The notes: generated by a model from the sequence alone, not told the origin. A stretch of 18,371 nucleotides of DNA from DATGIQ01 sp035295665 (GCA_035295665.1 DATGIQ010000496.1:1-18371), one strand, 5' to 3'; counted from the first letter of the stretch, positions 1 through 8,035 are shown. Numbers and translations are program-made.

Positions 1-641
1 CCCTGCACCTGAGCGGCTGGGCCGAGGAATGGATCGTCTGGGCGACCACCGAGTTTGGTTTTCTCGATTTGCCGGACGCCTTCTGCACCGGTTCGAGTAT
101 CATGCCGCACAAGAAGAACCCCGATGTGCTGGAGCTGATCCGTGGCAAGGCGGCGCGAGTCACCGGCGATTTGCACCAGCTCCTCATGTTGGTCAAGGGT
201 TTGCCCTTGGCCTATAATCGAGATCTTCAGGAAGACAAAGTGGCCCTGTTCGATGCGTATGATACGGTGTTCGCATCTGTGGAGCTGGCCGCTCCCCTGG
301 TGCGGGAAACGCGTTTCCGGCGTGAGGCCATCGCCGCCCATCTTGAAGACGGCTTCTTGGACGCTACGACGCTCATGGAGTTCCTCGTTACTAAAGGGAC
401 GCCCATGCGGACGGCCCATGAAGCCGTTGGCAAGCTGGTTCGCCTGTGTGAAGAACGCCATTGCCACCTGGCGGACCTGCCGTCCGAGATCTACGACAAC
501 ATCGGACCCGGACTCAGTTCCAAGGTATACTCGGTCTTGGGTGTCGCCAATGCCTTGGCCGCATTCCGCAGCACGGGATCGACCGGACCGGCGGAGGTGC
601 AGCGCCAGCTTGAAGATTGGAAATCGAAAATCAGGAATTGA
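1..641 (+). CDS. argH: Argininosuccinate lyase, C-terminal part (5' truncated by window edge)
   Basis: Cleaves argininosuccinate to arginine and fumarate, the last step of arginine synthesis, in the cytoplasm. The reading frame is open from base 3 and gives about 212 residues, roughly the C-terminal half of a family that is usually near 460 residues. The fumarate-lyase signature GSSIMPHKKNPD is encoded around 93-128 and carries the flexible-loop serine. It is followed by the typical stretches LPLAYNRDLQEDK and, near the end, GLSSKVYSVLGVANAL. The last six codons and the TGA stop lie inside an AT-rich inverted repeat (621-716), so the extreme C-terminus DWKSKIRN may be shaped by that repeat. 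lysA follows 107 bases downstream on the same strand. Identification is firm; only the N-terminal half and the start are missing. Confidence 0.97.
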   Translation, partial: LHLSGWAEEWIVWATTEFGFLDLPDAFCTGSSIMPHKKNPDVLELIRGKAARVTGDLHQLLMLVKGLPLAYNRDLQEDKVALFDAYDTVFASVELAAPLVRETRFRREAIAAHLEDGFLDATTLMEFLVTKGTPMRTAHEAVGKLVRLCEERHCHLADLPSEIYDNIGPGLSSKVYSVLGVANALAAFRSTGSTGPAEVQRQLEDWKSKIRN

Positions 642-716
642 AACAGAACATGGCAAATTGCCCGAAGGAGCAGCGACCCGGTTGGTCTTCAATTTTCAAT
701 TTCTAATTTTCAATTT
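621..716. repeat. AT-rich imperfect inverted repeat spanning the argH stop
   Basis: The left arm at 621-644 and the right arm at 693-716 are reverse complements at 20 of 24 positions, with a 48-base loop. The right arm also contains two direct copies of TTTTCAATTT. It is markedly AT-rich against GC-rich neighbours. It could act as a terminator-like structure after argH, but it has no GC-rich stem. It may instead be a copy of a dispersed genomic repeat. Function is unknown. Confidence 0.6.
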
Positions 717-748
717 ATAATTTACACGCTTTCGTTTGCGAGCTGATC

Positions 749-2029
749 ATGGACTATTTCCACTACCGCAACCGTATTCTGCATTGCGAAGAGGTGCCTA
801 TCGCCGACCTGGCGCAAACCTACGGCACACCGCTGTACGTCTATAGCCAGCGGACGCTCCTGCACCATCTGGGCCAGCTTCAGCGCGCCTTTGCCGCGGT
901 GGAACCGCTCATCTGTTACAGCCTGAAAACCAATGCCAACCTCAGTATCTGCCGGCTCATGGCCGAGGCGGGGGCCGGCTTCGACGTGACCAGTGGCGGT
1001 GAATTGTTTCGCGCGTTGAAAGCCGGCGGCGTTGGTGAGAAAATTGTCTTTGCCGGCGTGGGGAAGACGGACGAGGAAATTGCCTATGCGCTGGAAAATC
1101 AAGTATTCCTCTTCAACGCGGAAAGCGACGGGGAACTCCAAGCCATCGCCCAAGTCGCCAAGCGGGTCCAGCGACCGGCCGCAGTGGCTTTGCGGGTAAA
1201 TCCGGATTTGCCGCCCAAGACCCACATCAAGACTGATACCAGCGTCAAAGGTACGAAATTCGGTCTCGACATCGAAACGGTACTCGACGTTGCCCAGGGC
1301 TTAATCGGGCATCCCCAACTTCGCGTCGTCGGCCTTCACATGCACCTCGGCTCACCCATCCTGTCCGCGCAGCCGTATCGTGAAGCAGGTCAAAAAGGCC
1401 AAGTGCTCATCGAACGCCTTCGACAACAAGGACACCGTATCGAATACTTCAATATGGGCGGAGGGTTCGGTATCCATTACCGTAAACAGGAGGCGCTCCC
1501 GGCCGACGCCTTCGCCGAGGTGATTGTTCCGGCGGTCAAGGCATCGGCGTGCCGGCTGATCCTCGAGCCGGGCCGTTTCATCGTCGGTAATGCGGGTATC
1601 CTGGTGAGCCGGGTCATTTATACCAAAGAATCGGGTGGCCGACGGTTCATCATCCAGGATGGCGCGATGAACGATCTGATTCGGCCAACGCTGTACGATT
1701 CGTTCCATCGCATTTGGCCGGTTGCTCCGGCTGCTGGTGTACCAGCTCCGCCGGAGGATTATGAAGTCGAGATTCCCGGCACGTCTAAGAGCGATGTGGT
1801 CGGTCCGGTGTGCGAATCGGGGGATTACTTGGCCAAGGACCGGCGGCTGCCGTCTGTGCAGCGGGGCGATCTATTGGCGACGTTCAGCGCCGGTGCCTAT
1901 GGCATGGTGATGAGCTCGAATTACAACAGCCGGCCAAGGGCTGCGGAAGTTCTGGTTGATGGCCAAAACCATCGGCTGATCCGCCGCCGGGAAACCTATG
2001 AAGACTTGGTTCGGCCCGAACTGGGATAG
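749..2029 (+). CDS. lysA: Diaminopimelate decarboxylase
   Basis: A PLP-dependent, fold-type III decarboxylase that converts meso-diaminopimelate to lysine and CO2, the last step of lysine synthesis. The 426 residues match the usual family length. Visible motifs: the PLP lysine K60 in CYSLKTNAN; the HMHLGS segment at 197-202; the glycine-rich phosphate loop GGGFG at 237-241; EPGR at 273-276; the CESGD element at 355-359, contributed across the dimer; and GAYG at 382-385 followed by SSNYNSRPR. The ATG at 749 gives the expected N-terminus (DYFHYRNRILHCEEV); the Shine-Dalgarno is weak. It sits between argH and a HEAT-repeat gene, all on the + strand. The ORF ends 28 bases before the preferred start of the next gene, so they may be co-transcribed, although the functions are unrelated. 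Confidence 0.96.
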   Translation: MDYFHYRNRILHCEEVPIADLAQTYGTPLYVYSQRTLLHHLGQLQRAFAAVEPLICYSLKTNANLSICRLMAEAGAGFDVTSGGELFRALKAGGVGEKIVFAGVGKTDEEIAYALENQVFLFNAESDGELQAIAQVAKRVQRPAAVALRVNPDLPPKTHIKTDTSVKGTKFGLDIETVLDVAQGLIGHPQLRVVGLHMHLGSPILSAQPYREAGQKGQVLIERLRQQGHRIEYFNMGGGFGIHYRKQEALPADAFAEVIVPAVKASACRLILEPGRFIVGNAGILVSRVIYTKESGGRRFIIQDGAMNDLIRPTLYDSFHRIWPVAPAAGVPAPPEDYEVEIPGTSKSDVVGPVCESGDYLAKDRRLPSVQRGDLLATFSAGAYGMVMSSNYNSRPRAAEVLVDGQNHRLIRRRETYEDLVRPELG

Positions 2030-2057
2030 GGTGAACAGCTATCGAAGGGGCAGCAAC

Positions 2058-4484
2058 GTGATTTCATCAAGTGTGCGCAACAGCATCGCAGTAGCCTTGG
2101 TCCTTGGCTTGGCAGCTTTCGCCATCGGCCAGGACACGCCGCAGTTTTACAAGAAGCCGGAGACCACCGGGGAATTGTGGCGAGCGATGAACCATGAGAT
2201 CGAGCTTGGCCAGTACAAGATCGCAGCCGCCTATCTGAAAGGTTTTCTCGCCCGGAATCCGTCGGATGAGGAATTGCTGCAAATTCAGGATCGCGAAGGA
2301 AGCTCGGCCTTTCATCGCTTGTTGACGATTCCGGAGCTGCGGGCGGATGCCAAGCCGCTCGTGGATCGGCTCGACACTGTGGTGCAAAAACACCTGAGCG
2401 ATCCTAGGCGGCTGGCCGGACTCATCAAGAACTTGACCGCCACGCGGGAAGAACGCGATTACGCGATCGAGCAGCTTCGCCGTGCCGGAGCGGCGGCCAT
2501 GCCCGCTCTCCTCGATGGCTTGGGAGGGAACGCGGAAACCGGCGAGCAGGCAGCCATCCTCTCGGCCTTGACCAAGATGGACCGAGCCATTGTTCCGGCG
2601 TTGCTGGCGTCCCTCGACACCGACGATGCCAACGTCCGAGCTGAGTTGATCGACGTGATCTCTGAGCGATCCGAAACGGCGGCCATTCCGTATCTGGCTT
2701 ATCTGTCTGCCTCGCCCAAGCAGCCGTCGACCGTTCGCGAAAGGGCCACACGGGTCTTGGCTGCATTTCTCGGGTATGCCGGCAACCGTCTCCCGCTTGC
2801 GGAAGCGGCGATCAAATTGCCCCCCGCGAAAGGCGAGCTGACTCACGAAGCGGAACGCTATTATGAACATCAGATCCGATTTCCCGATACCGGTACGGTT
2901 CCCATTTGGCGGTGGGATTCCAATAAGAAACACCTGTATTCGGAAATGGTGTCGCTCAGTCAGGCAGAGGAGTACTTTGGCCTTCGTTTTGCGGGCCAAG
3001 CCCTGGAGCTCGATCCTGGCTATGGGCCGGCACAAGTTGTTTACCTCAGCTTCTTGCTGGATAAGGGAAGCGAGCGGCCTGGCGTGAAAGAAGTTGTCCG
3101 TTCGACCAATCCGGAGCTGATCATCGCGGTTCTGCGAAAAGCGCTCGCAGAGAAGCGGCTGCCGGTAATCTTGGCTTCGGCATCTACCCTGGGCGACCTG
3201 GCGGAGATCCGCGCGGTGCGGGCTTCCGGTTCAGAGCCCGCGGTCCTGGTGAGTGCATTAGCCTATCCCGACCGCCGCGTGCAATTGACAGCGGCCGATG
3301 CGATCCTGCGCATTCCGGCACCGCCGACGGCTCCGGTGGCCGCCCGAATTGTCGAAATCCTCGGCCGAACGGTCGCCGGCCAAGCCGATGCCAAGGCTCA
3401 GCCTAGGGTCCTCTTGGGTTTTGCCAATGATGCGGTTGGCCAGGCGATTGCCAAGAATATTCGGAAGGCGGGCTACCAGGCCGTTCTTGCTCATAGTGGC
3501 CGCGAACTATTACGCCGACTCAATCAGGCTGCGGATATTGATATCCTCCTGGTCGACTCGTCGCTTCCTGATCCCGGCTTGGCTCCGCTCCTTGGCGAGC
3601 TACGTGCGGATCGGAATACCGGCCGGCTGCCCGTGCTGCTGACGGCTCCGGGCGGCCGAGAAGCAAGCCTTCGACCTCTCGCTGAGCGATACTCAGAGGA
3701 AAGCGAACGTCTCCAAGCAAGCCTCAATTTGGGGGAACGTTTACGGAGCGAAAGGCCGAGCGCGCTCACCGGTCCGTGGGGAGACGAAAATGCACGTCGT
3801 GAGGAGAGCCTGGCCCGGTTGAGCAAGCGCTACGGCGAAGAGAGTGCCAACATTGAGGAACACCTGCGCCGGCTGACCGAACGACAGCCCAATATCAGCG
3901 TGATTTCGATCACGCAAGTCTGGGATGACAAGCAGCTGGCGCGGGCGTTGCAGACTCGCCTGGCCGAACCGGACAACAAGCCGGTCGTCGGCGCCGAGAG
4001 CAAAGACAACGCAGCCAAAGCGCTCGAATGGCTGGCGCGGTTGGCGCGTGGGGAAGTGCCGGGCTACGATCTTCGGCCCGCGGCTGTTCCAATCCTCAAC
4101 GCGCTTCGGTCCAACGAACTGGCACACCTGGCCGTCGAAGCAGCGGGTCCGTTGCCTGGTCCGGCTCCCCAACGGGAGTTAGCCAATCTGCTCCTGGAGC
4201 AAAGTCGGCCAGAAGGACTCCGCTCGGCCGCAGCGATTGAGTTGTGCCGCCACATTCAGCAATTCGGTCTCACGCTGAGCGCGGAACAAATCCACGGGAT
4301 CGAGAACCTTTATGCCAACATCCAGGAACCAAAACTGAAGGCGAATGTGGCCCTCGTTGTTGGTAGTCTGCACCCGGATGCGCGGCGAACCGGCGAGCGG
4401 CTGCGAAACTTCCGGCCGGGTTTTGGGACGCCAGCATCTAAGGAGAAAAGCGACACGGCCCAACCCGAACGCACGGGCGGGTGA
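2058..4484 (+). CDS. Secreted HEAT-repeat protein with a degenerate receiver-like domain
   Basis: Function unknown. I prefer the GTG at 2058 (808 residues): it has a GAAGGGG ribosome site at 2044-2050 and directly opens a signal peptide (VRNSIAVALVLGLAAFAIG, then Q). A more upstream start at 1998 would overlap lysA and put a polar extension before the signal. After the signal comes a helical region, then HEAT-like repeats at about 115-240. At about 449-532 is a CheY-like fold: PRVLLGFAND, then ILLVD with the aspartate D500 at the phospho-acceptor position, then PVLLTA with T529. The N-terminal acidic pair of true receivers is replaced by FAND, and no clear conserved lysine follows, so it is probably inactive. 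An unusual helical insertion contains two related 23-residue units (534-556 and 581-603). More HEAT-like helices fill the C-terminus. Probably a scaffold in the periplasm. Confidence 0.8.
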   Translation: MISSSVRNSIAVALVLGLAAFAIGQDTPQFYKKPETTGELWRAMNHEIELGQYKIAAAYLKGFLARNPSDEELLQIQDREGSSAFHRLLTIPELRADAKPLVDRLDTVVQKHLSDPRRLAGLIKNLTATREERDYAIEQLRRAGAAAMPALLDGLGGNAETGEQAAILSALTKMDRAIVPALLASLDTDDANVRAELIDVISERSETAAIPYLAYLSASPKQPSTVRERATRVLAAFLGYAGNRLPLAEAAIKLPPAKGELTHEAERYYEHQIRFPDTGTVPIWRWDSNKKHLYSEMVSLSQAEEYFGLRFAGQALELDPGYGPAQVVYLSFLLDKGSERPGVKEVVRSTNPELIIAVLRKALAEKRLPVILASASTLGDLAEIRAVRASGSEPAVLVSALAYPDRRVQLTAADAILRIPAPPTAPVAARIVEILGRTVAGQADAKAQPRVLLGFANDAVGQAIAKNIRKAGYQAVLAHSGRELLRRLNQAADIDILLVDSSLPDPGLAPLLGELRADRNTGRLPVLLTAPGGREASLRPLAERYSEESERLQASLNLGERLRSERPSALTGPWGDENARREESLARLSKRYGEESANIEEHLRRLTERQPNISVISITQVWDDKQLARALQTRLAEPDNKPVVGAESKDNAAKALEWLARLARGEVPGYDLRPAAVPILNALRSNELAHLAVEAAGPLPGPAPQRELANLLLEQSRPEGLRSAAAIELCRHIQQFGLTLSAEQIHGIENLYANIQEPKLKANVALVVGSLHPDARRTGERLRNFRPGFGTPASKEKSDTAQPERTGG

Positions 4485-4553
4485 GACAGCATGGGCGCTT
4501 TCCGGCGGCCCAAATGAAACGTGGAATGGCAAGCGCAAGTTATGCGGGCGATC

Positions 4554-4578
4554 GCGTTCTCTTGTGGACAGAGAACGC
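4554..4578 (+). promoter_or_regulatory. Hairpin in the leader of the TPR gene
   Basis: A perfect 9-bp stem (GCGTTCTCT at 4554-4562, AGAGAACGC at 4570-4578) with the 7-base loop TGTGGAC. It ends 18 bases before the ATG at 4597, just ahead of the GGTGAGGG ribosome site. No T-tract follows, so it is not a standard terminator for the upstream gene. It could be an operator dyad or an RNA element affecting translation; the role is inferred only. Confidence 0.45.
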
Positions 4579-4596
4579 ACTCATTGGTGAGGGTCC

Positions 4597-5400
4597 ATGA
4601 TGCCACGCCCTGATGAACCTTTAGATAGATCGGTTCAGCCCGCGTTACCTGAGCTTTTCGCAGCGTATTTGCAGAGGCAGGTTTCGCGCCAGAATGCGGG
4701 GATCACGACCGTGGAAAGCCGTGGCGATGTTCTGCCGTTCGAGGCTGCCCCGGTACAGCCGGTCGATGCGGAATTGGCTTGGAACGAAGCAGTAGCGGTG
4801 GCCGGCTATTTTCGGTCCGCGCTTCACTCGCAGCCGTGGTCCATTCCACCAGACTGGGCAGGAATGGTTTCCGCTCAGGAGCCCGCCGCGGCTCTTGCAT
4901 TCAGCTTCGGTAATTACCCTCAGCTCATGCGGAATCTGCACGCTCTATTTCGTGCAGCGGAGCTGTCGGCCTTGCTGCCGAGGGCGACACGTTTACCGGC
5001 CGTCGCGCCCTTGGCGGATTGGGCAGCCACGGCGCGAATGCAAAACTACCCTCATCTTTTGCTTACCGCGGGTGTTCTGCGCTTGGCTCGGCAATTCGAT
5101 GCGGCCGGGGAACTTCTCCACCGGCAGCGTGCAACAACGCCTCCGGATTGGCAAGCGGCATGGGCCAATGAAGACGCTGCCTTGGTCTGGCATCGCGGAG
5201 ACACGAAGGAAGCTCTGGCTCTCTGGGAGAAGCAGGCTGCCAGCGTGCCGGTGCTTTTCAACCGCGGGATGGCTGCCTTGTTTCTCGGCAAAGCCGAGGA
5301 AGCCCGTGAGCCGCTGAGGCAAGCGGTGAGCCAGCTTTCGGAAAAAGATGGCTGGCATCATCTGGGCTGTCTGTACCTGGCTTTGGCCGAAATGCGCTAG
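4597..5400 (+). CDS. TPR-like repeat protein, function unknown
   Basis: A 267-residue protein without signal peptide or membrane segment, so probably cytoplasmic. The start ATG at 4597 (or the adjacent ATG at 4600) follows a GGTGAGGG ribosome site by a few bases. The N-terminal third is Pro/Ala-rich with no recognisable fold. From about residue 150 the sequence shows helical pairs typical of tetratricopeptide repeats: LLLTAGVLRLARQFDAAGEL, then AALVWHRGDTKEALALWEKQ, then FNRGMAALFLGKAEEAREPL, then WHHLGCLYLALAEMR. A role in protein-protein interaction is likely; no specific partner is visible. It lies 112 bases after the HEAT gene on the same strand. Its TAG stop shares the tetranucleotide CTAG at 5397-5400 with the stop of the convergent PEP-CTERM gene. 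Confidence 0.75.
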   Translation: MMPRPDEPLDRSVQPALPELFAAYLQRQVSRQNAGITTVESRGDVLPFEAAPVQPVDAELAWNEAVAVAGYFRSALHSQPWSIPPDWAGMVSAQEPAAALAFSFGNYPQLMRNLHALFRAAELSALLPRATRLPAVAPLADWAATARMQNYPHLLLTAGVLRLARQFDAAGELLHRQRATTPPDWQAAWANEDAALVWHRGDTKEALALWEKQAASVPVLFNRGMAALFLGKAEEAREPLRQAVSQLSEKDGWHHLGCLYLALAEMR

Positions 5401-6119
5401 CCGGCGGTTCGTATCCCTCGACCCAACCGAAATCCAACCAATCCAATCAGACCCACTGCCACGAGCGCCAGAGTGCCCGGCTCGGGAGTGGGAGTTGTGC
5501 TCGGGTCCACGAGCATGCCCGCTTCCGCTGTGGCGATCCGGAAATCGACCACTGGGTTGACGTATAGGTGCAATGCATTAACCGTCACGATACCGGAATT
5601 GTCGTCTCCCACCACAAACTGTTCGTTGAGCACCAAGCGTTCCTCATTGGGCAAATCGATCCGCTGGTTCGGTGCGCCCGAAACAGCGACGGCTTGGCCG
5701 TTGACGCTCAGACCCACAAAATCAGAGAAGCCGCCTACCTCGGGGCGACCGCCTGTATGGCCGTCGGCCACGGCGTGGCCACCGATCGTTTGTGCGCTGA
5801 TCGTGATTCCACCAAACACCAGGAGCAGGTTTTGCACGGTGATGTCGGCCGTGGCTATGCCCGTGCTTCCCAACGCGACGCCGCTGATCAATCCCGTTGA
5901 AAGAATCGTGCCGAAGTTGCTGCTGGGCAAGGTTACTTCCCGCACCCCGCCGTTGCTCGGCAATGGGCCCGTACTACCGATCAGGAAAGTGATCTCCACG
6001 GTCGGCACCGCACCGGTGGCCAGGCCACTGTAAACGAAGTCCGCACGCCCGATACTGGATGAGGCGAACGCAGCCTGGAAGAGGAGAGTCGCGATCGTGC
6101 ACAACCGGGACCTGGACAT
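5397..6119 (-). CDS. PEP-CTERM protein, choice-of-anchor P-like
   Basis: An exported protein of 240 residues, expected to be sorted and processed by an exosortase. I chose the ATG at 6119 because it has an AAAGGAAAG ribosome site and opens directly into a signal peptide (MSRSRLCTIATLLFQAAFA...GRA, with cleavage before DFVYSG). The longer frame from 6182 would add 21 polar residues. The mature part is beta-rich with GAPNQRIDLPNEERLVLNEQ and VTVNALHLYV followed by DFRIATAEAGM, which resembles the choice-of-anchor P family as I remember it. The C-terminus is a textbook PEP-CTERM: PEPG at 212-215, a hydrophobic helix, then RLGRGIR. No exosortase gene is in the window. It is convergent with the TPR gene, overlapping it at the shared CTAG, and divergent from the DUF1080 gene. 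Confidence 0.85.
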   Translation of the reverse strand: MSRSRLCTIATLLFQAAFASSSIGRADFVYSGLATGAVPTVEITFLIGSTGPLPSNGGVREVTLPSSNFGTILSTGLISGVALGSTGIATADITVQNLLLVFGGITISAQTIGGHAVADGHTGGRPEVGGFSDFVGLSVNGQAVAVSGAPNQRIDLPNEERLVLNEQFVVGDDNSGIVTVNALHLYVNPVVDFRIATAEAGMLVDPSTTPTPEPGTLALVAVGLIGLVGFRLGRGIRTAG

Positions 6120-6255
6120 GGCATGCTTTCCTTTCGTCCCTGATTCTAATCGCGCAAGGTACGTTTGCAAGGAGATCTCCATCTTGAGAGTCTTCCTGCA
6201 TATTGTTTACCCTGGTAGGTAACTCGATGTCATTTCCTCTGAAGGAGGTTTCTCG
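6120..6255. promoter_or_regulatory. Divergent intergenic region between PEP-CTERM and DUF1080 genes
   Basis: This 136-base stretch must hold the promoters of both divergent genes. On the + side a strong Shine-Dalgarno AAGGAGG lies at 6242-6248, 7 bases before the ATG at 6256. A small dyad TTACC/GGTAA lies at 6207-6211 and 6218-6222. I could not assign -35/-10 elements with confidence. Confidence 0.4.
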
Positions 6256-7020
6256 ATGGTGCGCAAGGTTTGGATTTTATTACCCGCCGCGTTGTCACTC
6301 TTTGCGGCCGGCATTCCGCTCACGGCTGCGGATACGGCGACGCCGGAGGGGTTCACATCGCTCTTTAATGGCAAGGATCTCACTGGCTGGAAAGTTCCCC
6401 CCGGGGACAATGGTCATTGGAAGGTGATCGATGGCGTCATCGATTGTGACGCCCGCAGCGAATCCCCCCTTGTGGACAAAAGCTTGTGGACCGAGAAGTC
6501 CTTCGGCGATTTTGTCCTGCGGGTCGACTGGCGACTGAAGACCGAGCCGGGCTATCGCTGGCGCGTACCGGTCATTCTGCCGGACGGCAGCCAAAAGAAA
6601 GGTCCGGATGGTAAAGACGAAACAGTCGAAATCGAAGATGTTGACTCGGGCATTTATCTGCGTGGATCGTCGAAAAGCCAGGTGAATATCTGGATGTGGC
6701 CCATCGGCTCCGGCGAGGTCTACGGCTACCGTACGGATCGCCGGATGCCGCCCGAGGTTCGCGCCGGGGTTACGCCCAAGAAGAAAGCGGACCGTCCGCG
6801 CGGGGAGTGGAACACGTTCGAAATCACCATGAAGGGCGATCGCCTTTGGGTCAAGCTCAACGGGGAAGAAGTGATCCAAAACGCCCAGCTGCCGGGGGTT
6901 CCGAAAGAGGGCCCCATTGCGCTGCAACACCACGGCAGCTATAACGCCAAGACCCGTCAGTGGTCCGGGCCGCCGAGCCTGGTGCAGTTCCGCAATATCT
7001 TCATCAAGGAGCTAAAATAG
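6256..7020 (+). CDS. Secreted DUF1080 (3-keto-disaccharide hydrolase-like) protein
   Basis: A 254-residue exported protein of the DUF1080 family (Pfam PF06439), a concanavalin-like beta-jellyroll abundant in planctomycetes. Some members act on 3-keto-glycosides; whether this one does is inference. It starts at the ATG after an AAGGAGG ribosome site and has a signal peptide (KVWILLPAALSLFAAGIPLTAA, cleaved near residue 25). Family landmarks: SLFNGKDLTGWK at 35-46, HWKVIDGVI around 54-62, DSGIYLRG at 130-137, GEWNTFEI at 183-190, the LNGEEV strand at 201-206, GPIALQHHG at 219-227, and the closing strand VQFRNIFIKELK. Length is normal for a single-domain member. It is transcribed away from the PEP-CTERM gene and converges with the vWA gene 55 bases downstream. 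Confidence 0.9.
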   Translation: MVRKVWILLPAALSLFAAGIPLTAADTATPEGFTSLFNGKDLTGWKVPPGDNGHWKVIDGVIDCDARSESPLVDKSLWTEKSFGDFVLRVDWRLKTEPGYRWRVPVILPDGSQKKGPDGKDETVEIEDVDSGIYLRGSSKSQVNIWMWPIGSGEVYGYRTDRRMPPEVRAGVTPKKKADRPRGEWNTFEITMKGDRLWVKLNGEEVIQNAQLPGVPKEGPIALQHHGSYNAKTRQWSGPPSLVQFRNIFIKELK

Positions 7021-7041
7021 AGCACTTCGGCAGCGGGTTGG

Positions 7042-7059
7042 AGACGGACAGTCCCGTCT
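7042..7059. terminator. Weak hairpin between convergent DUF1080 and vWA genes
   Basis: AGACGG (7042-7047) pairs with CCGTCT (7054-7059) around the loop ACAGTC, in the 55-base gap between two convergent stop codons. No T-tract follows on either strand, so a role as a bidirectional terminator is only suggested by position. Confidence 0.3.
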
Positions 7060-7075
7060 ACTACTTCCGCATGGT

Positions 7076-8035
7076 TCACGGACCTGCCAGGAGGGCGCGA
7101 TAAATGCCCTGATTTGTTTGAGCCAAGGCATTCAGGGATCCGCTTCCCCCTCGCCCAAAGCCGATCGCGTGAATAACCGATCGGCCGTGATTCAGGAGGG
7201 AGATGTTGCGGATGTCCTCAGCCCGCAAGTCGTCCGCGTCGGTGAGGAAGAAAATGACCTCGGGACCCAGAGACAGCGCCCGCTTGAGAGCGCCCGCATG
7301 GTCAGTGCCCCCTTCCGCGTGGATATCCTCAAGGAGATGGGCCACGGTGCGTTTGTGCTCCGCCGTCGCAAACGTCAGCCCGGACTGGCCGTTAATCCGC
7401 AGCGGCTCGGCGTGGCGATTGTAGGGGATGACCTGGAACCGGATTGAAGAAGCGAGTTGTTCGAGACTTTTCAGGAGTTCGCCCTTGGCGGTGTCCAAGC
7501 GACCATCTACACCCATGCTTCCGGAGCAGTCCACCACGTAAACGATCGTCTTGGCCTGCGTTGCAATCCGAAAAAAGGCCGTCGTTTTCTGGCTATTGCC
7601 TGTATGCGCTGACCCCGGAGCAGCCGGATTGGTCTTTGTTTGCGTGGATGGGATCGCCTCTTGCTCCTCTGCCGTCCCGTTCCCCGATGAGTCTTGGTGC
7701 ATGCGAATGGGAGGAGCTCGCTCTTGTGGCTGGACAAGCGGGGACGCGGCGGCGGAAGAGGTAGTTGGAGGGGGAACGGGCGTCGATACAGTTGGGATTG
7801 GCGGCGGCGGCTCGCACAAGACTACGTGGACCTCCGGCGCCGGAGCAGTGGTGCGCGTGTCGATCAACCAGCACGCTCCGTTCTCCCGGGACGCGCTTCC
7901 TGGTGGCCAAAACACCAATGGAACGGCGATGCTGCCATGCAACAATAGCGACAGCGCTAGCGCAATCGGCCAGGACGGCAGCGGCTTTGCAAACCACAGA
8001 GAATGCCTATCCCCGGCTATCGTTGTCGCGAACAT
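7076..8035 (-). CDS. Membrane-anchored von Willebrand A protein with a TonB-like N-terminal anchor
   Basis: Predicted inner-membrane protein with a periplasmic vWA domain. Start taken at the ATG at 8035 (319 residues); a TTG at 8044 adds three residues. One hydrophobic helix lies at about 22-43. It reads WPIALALSLLLHG, with the S-x3-H pair S29/H33 followed by G34, the pattern of the TonB N-terminal anchor. Next is a proline/threonine/serine-rich linker (about 60-150), also TonB-like in style. The C-terminal half is a vWA fold with a complete metal-ion site: D169-x-S171-x-S173 (VVDCSGSMG), T244 in GGTDHAGAL and D266 in FFLTDADD. No TonB C-terminal domain is present. Function is unknown; vWA proteins usually bind protein partners through the metal. 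It lies downstream of a lipoprotein gene on the same strand, separated by stem-loops. Confidence 0.85.
   Translation of the reverse strand: MFATTIAGDRHSLWFAKPLPSWPIALALSLLLHGSIAVPLVFWPPGSASRENGACWLIDTRTTAPAPEVHVVLCEPPPPIPTVSTPVPPPTTSSAAASPLVQPQERAPPIRMHQDSSGNGTAEEQEAIPSTQTKTNPAAPGSAHTGNSQKTTAFFRIATQAKTIVYVVDCSGSMGVDGRLDTAKGELLKSLEQLASSIRFQVIPYNRHAEPLRINGQSGLTFATAEHKRTVAHLLEDIHAEGGTDHAGALKRALSLGPEVIFFLTDADDLRAEDIRNISLLNHGRSVIHAIGFGRGGSGSLNALAQTNQGIYRALLAGP

Noticed and set aside
1998..2057. Upstream start for the HEAT protein overlapping lysA
   Set aside because: The GTG at 2058 has a better ribosome site and opens straight into the signal peptide.
5473..6033. + strand frame of 186 codons opposite the PEP-CTERM gene
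   Set aside because: The minus strand has a signal peptide, beta-rich body and PEP-CTERM tail with a proper ribosome site; the + frame is a shadow.
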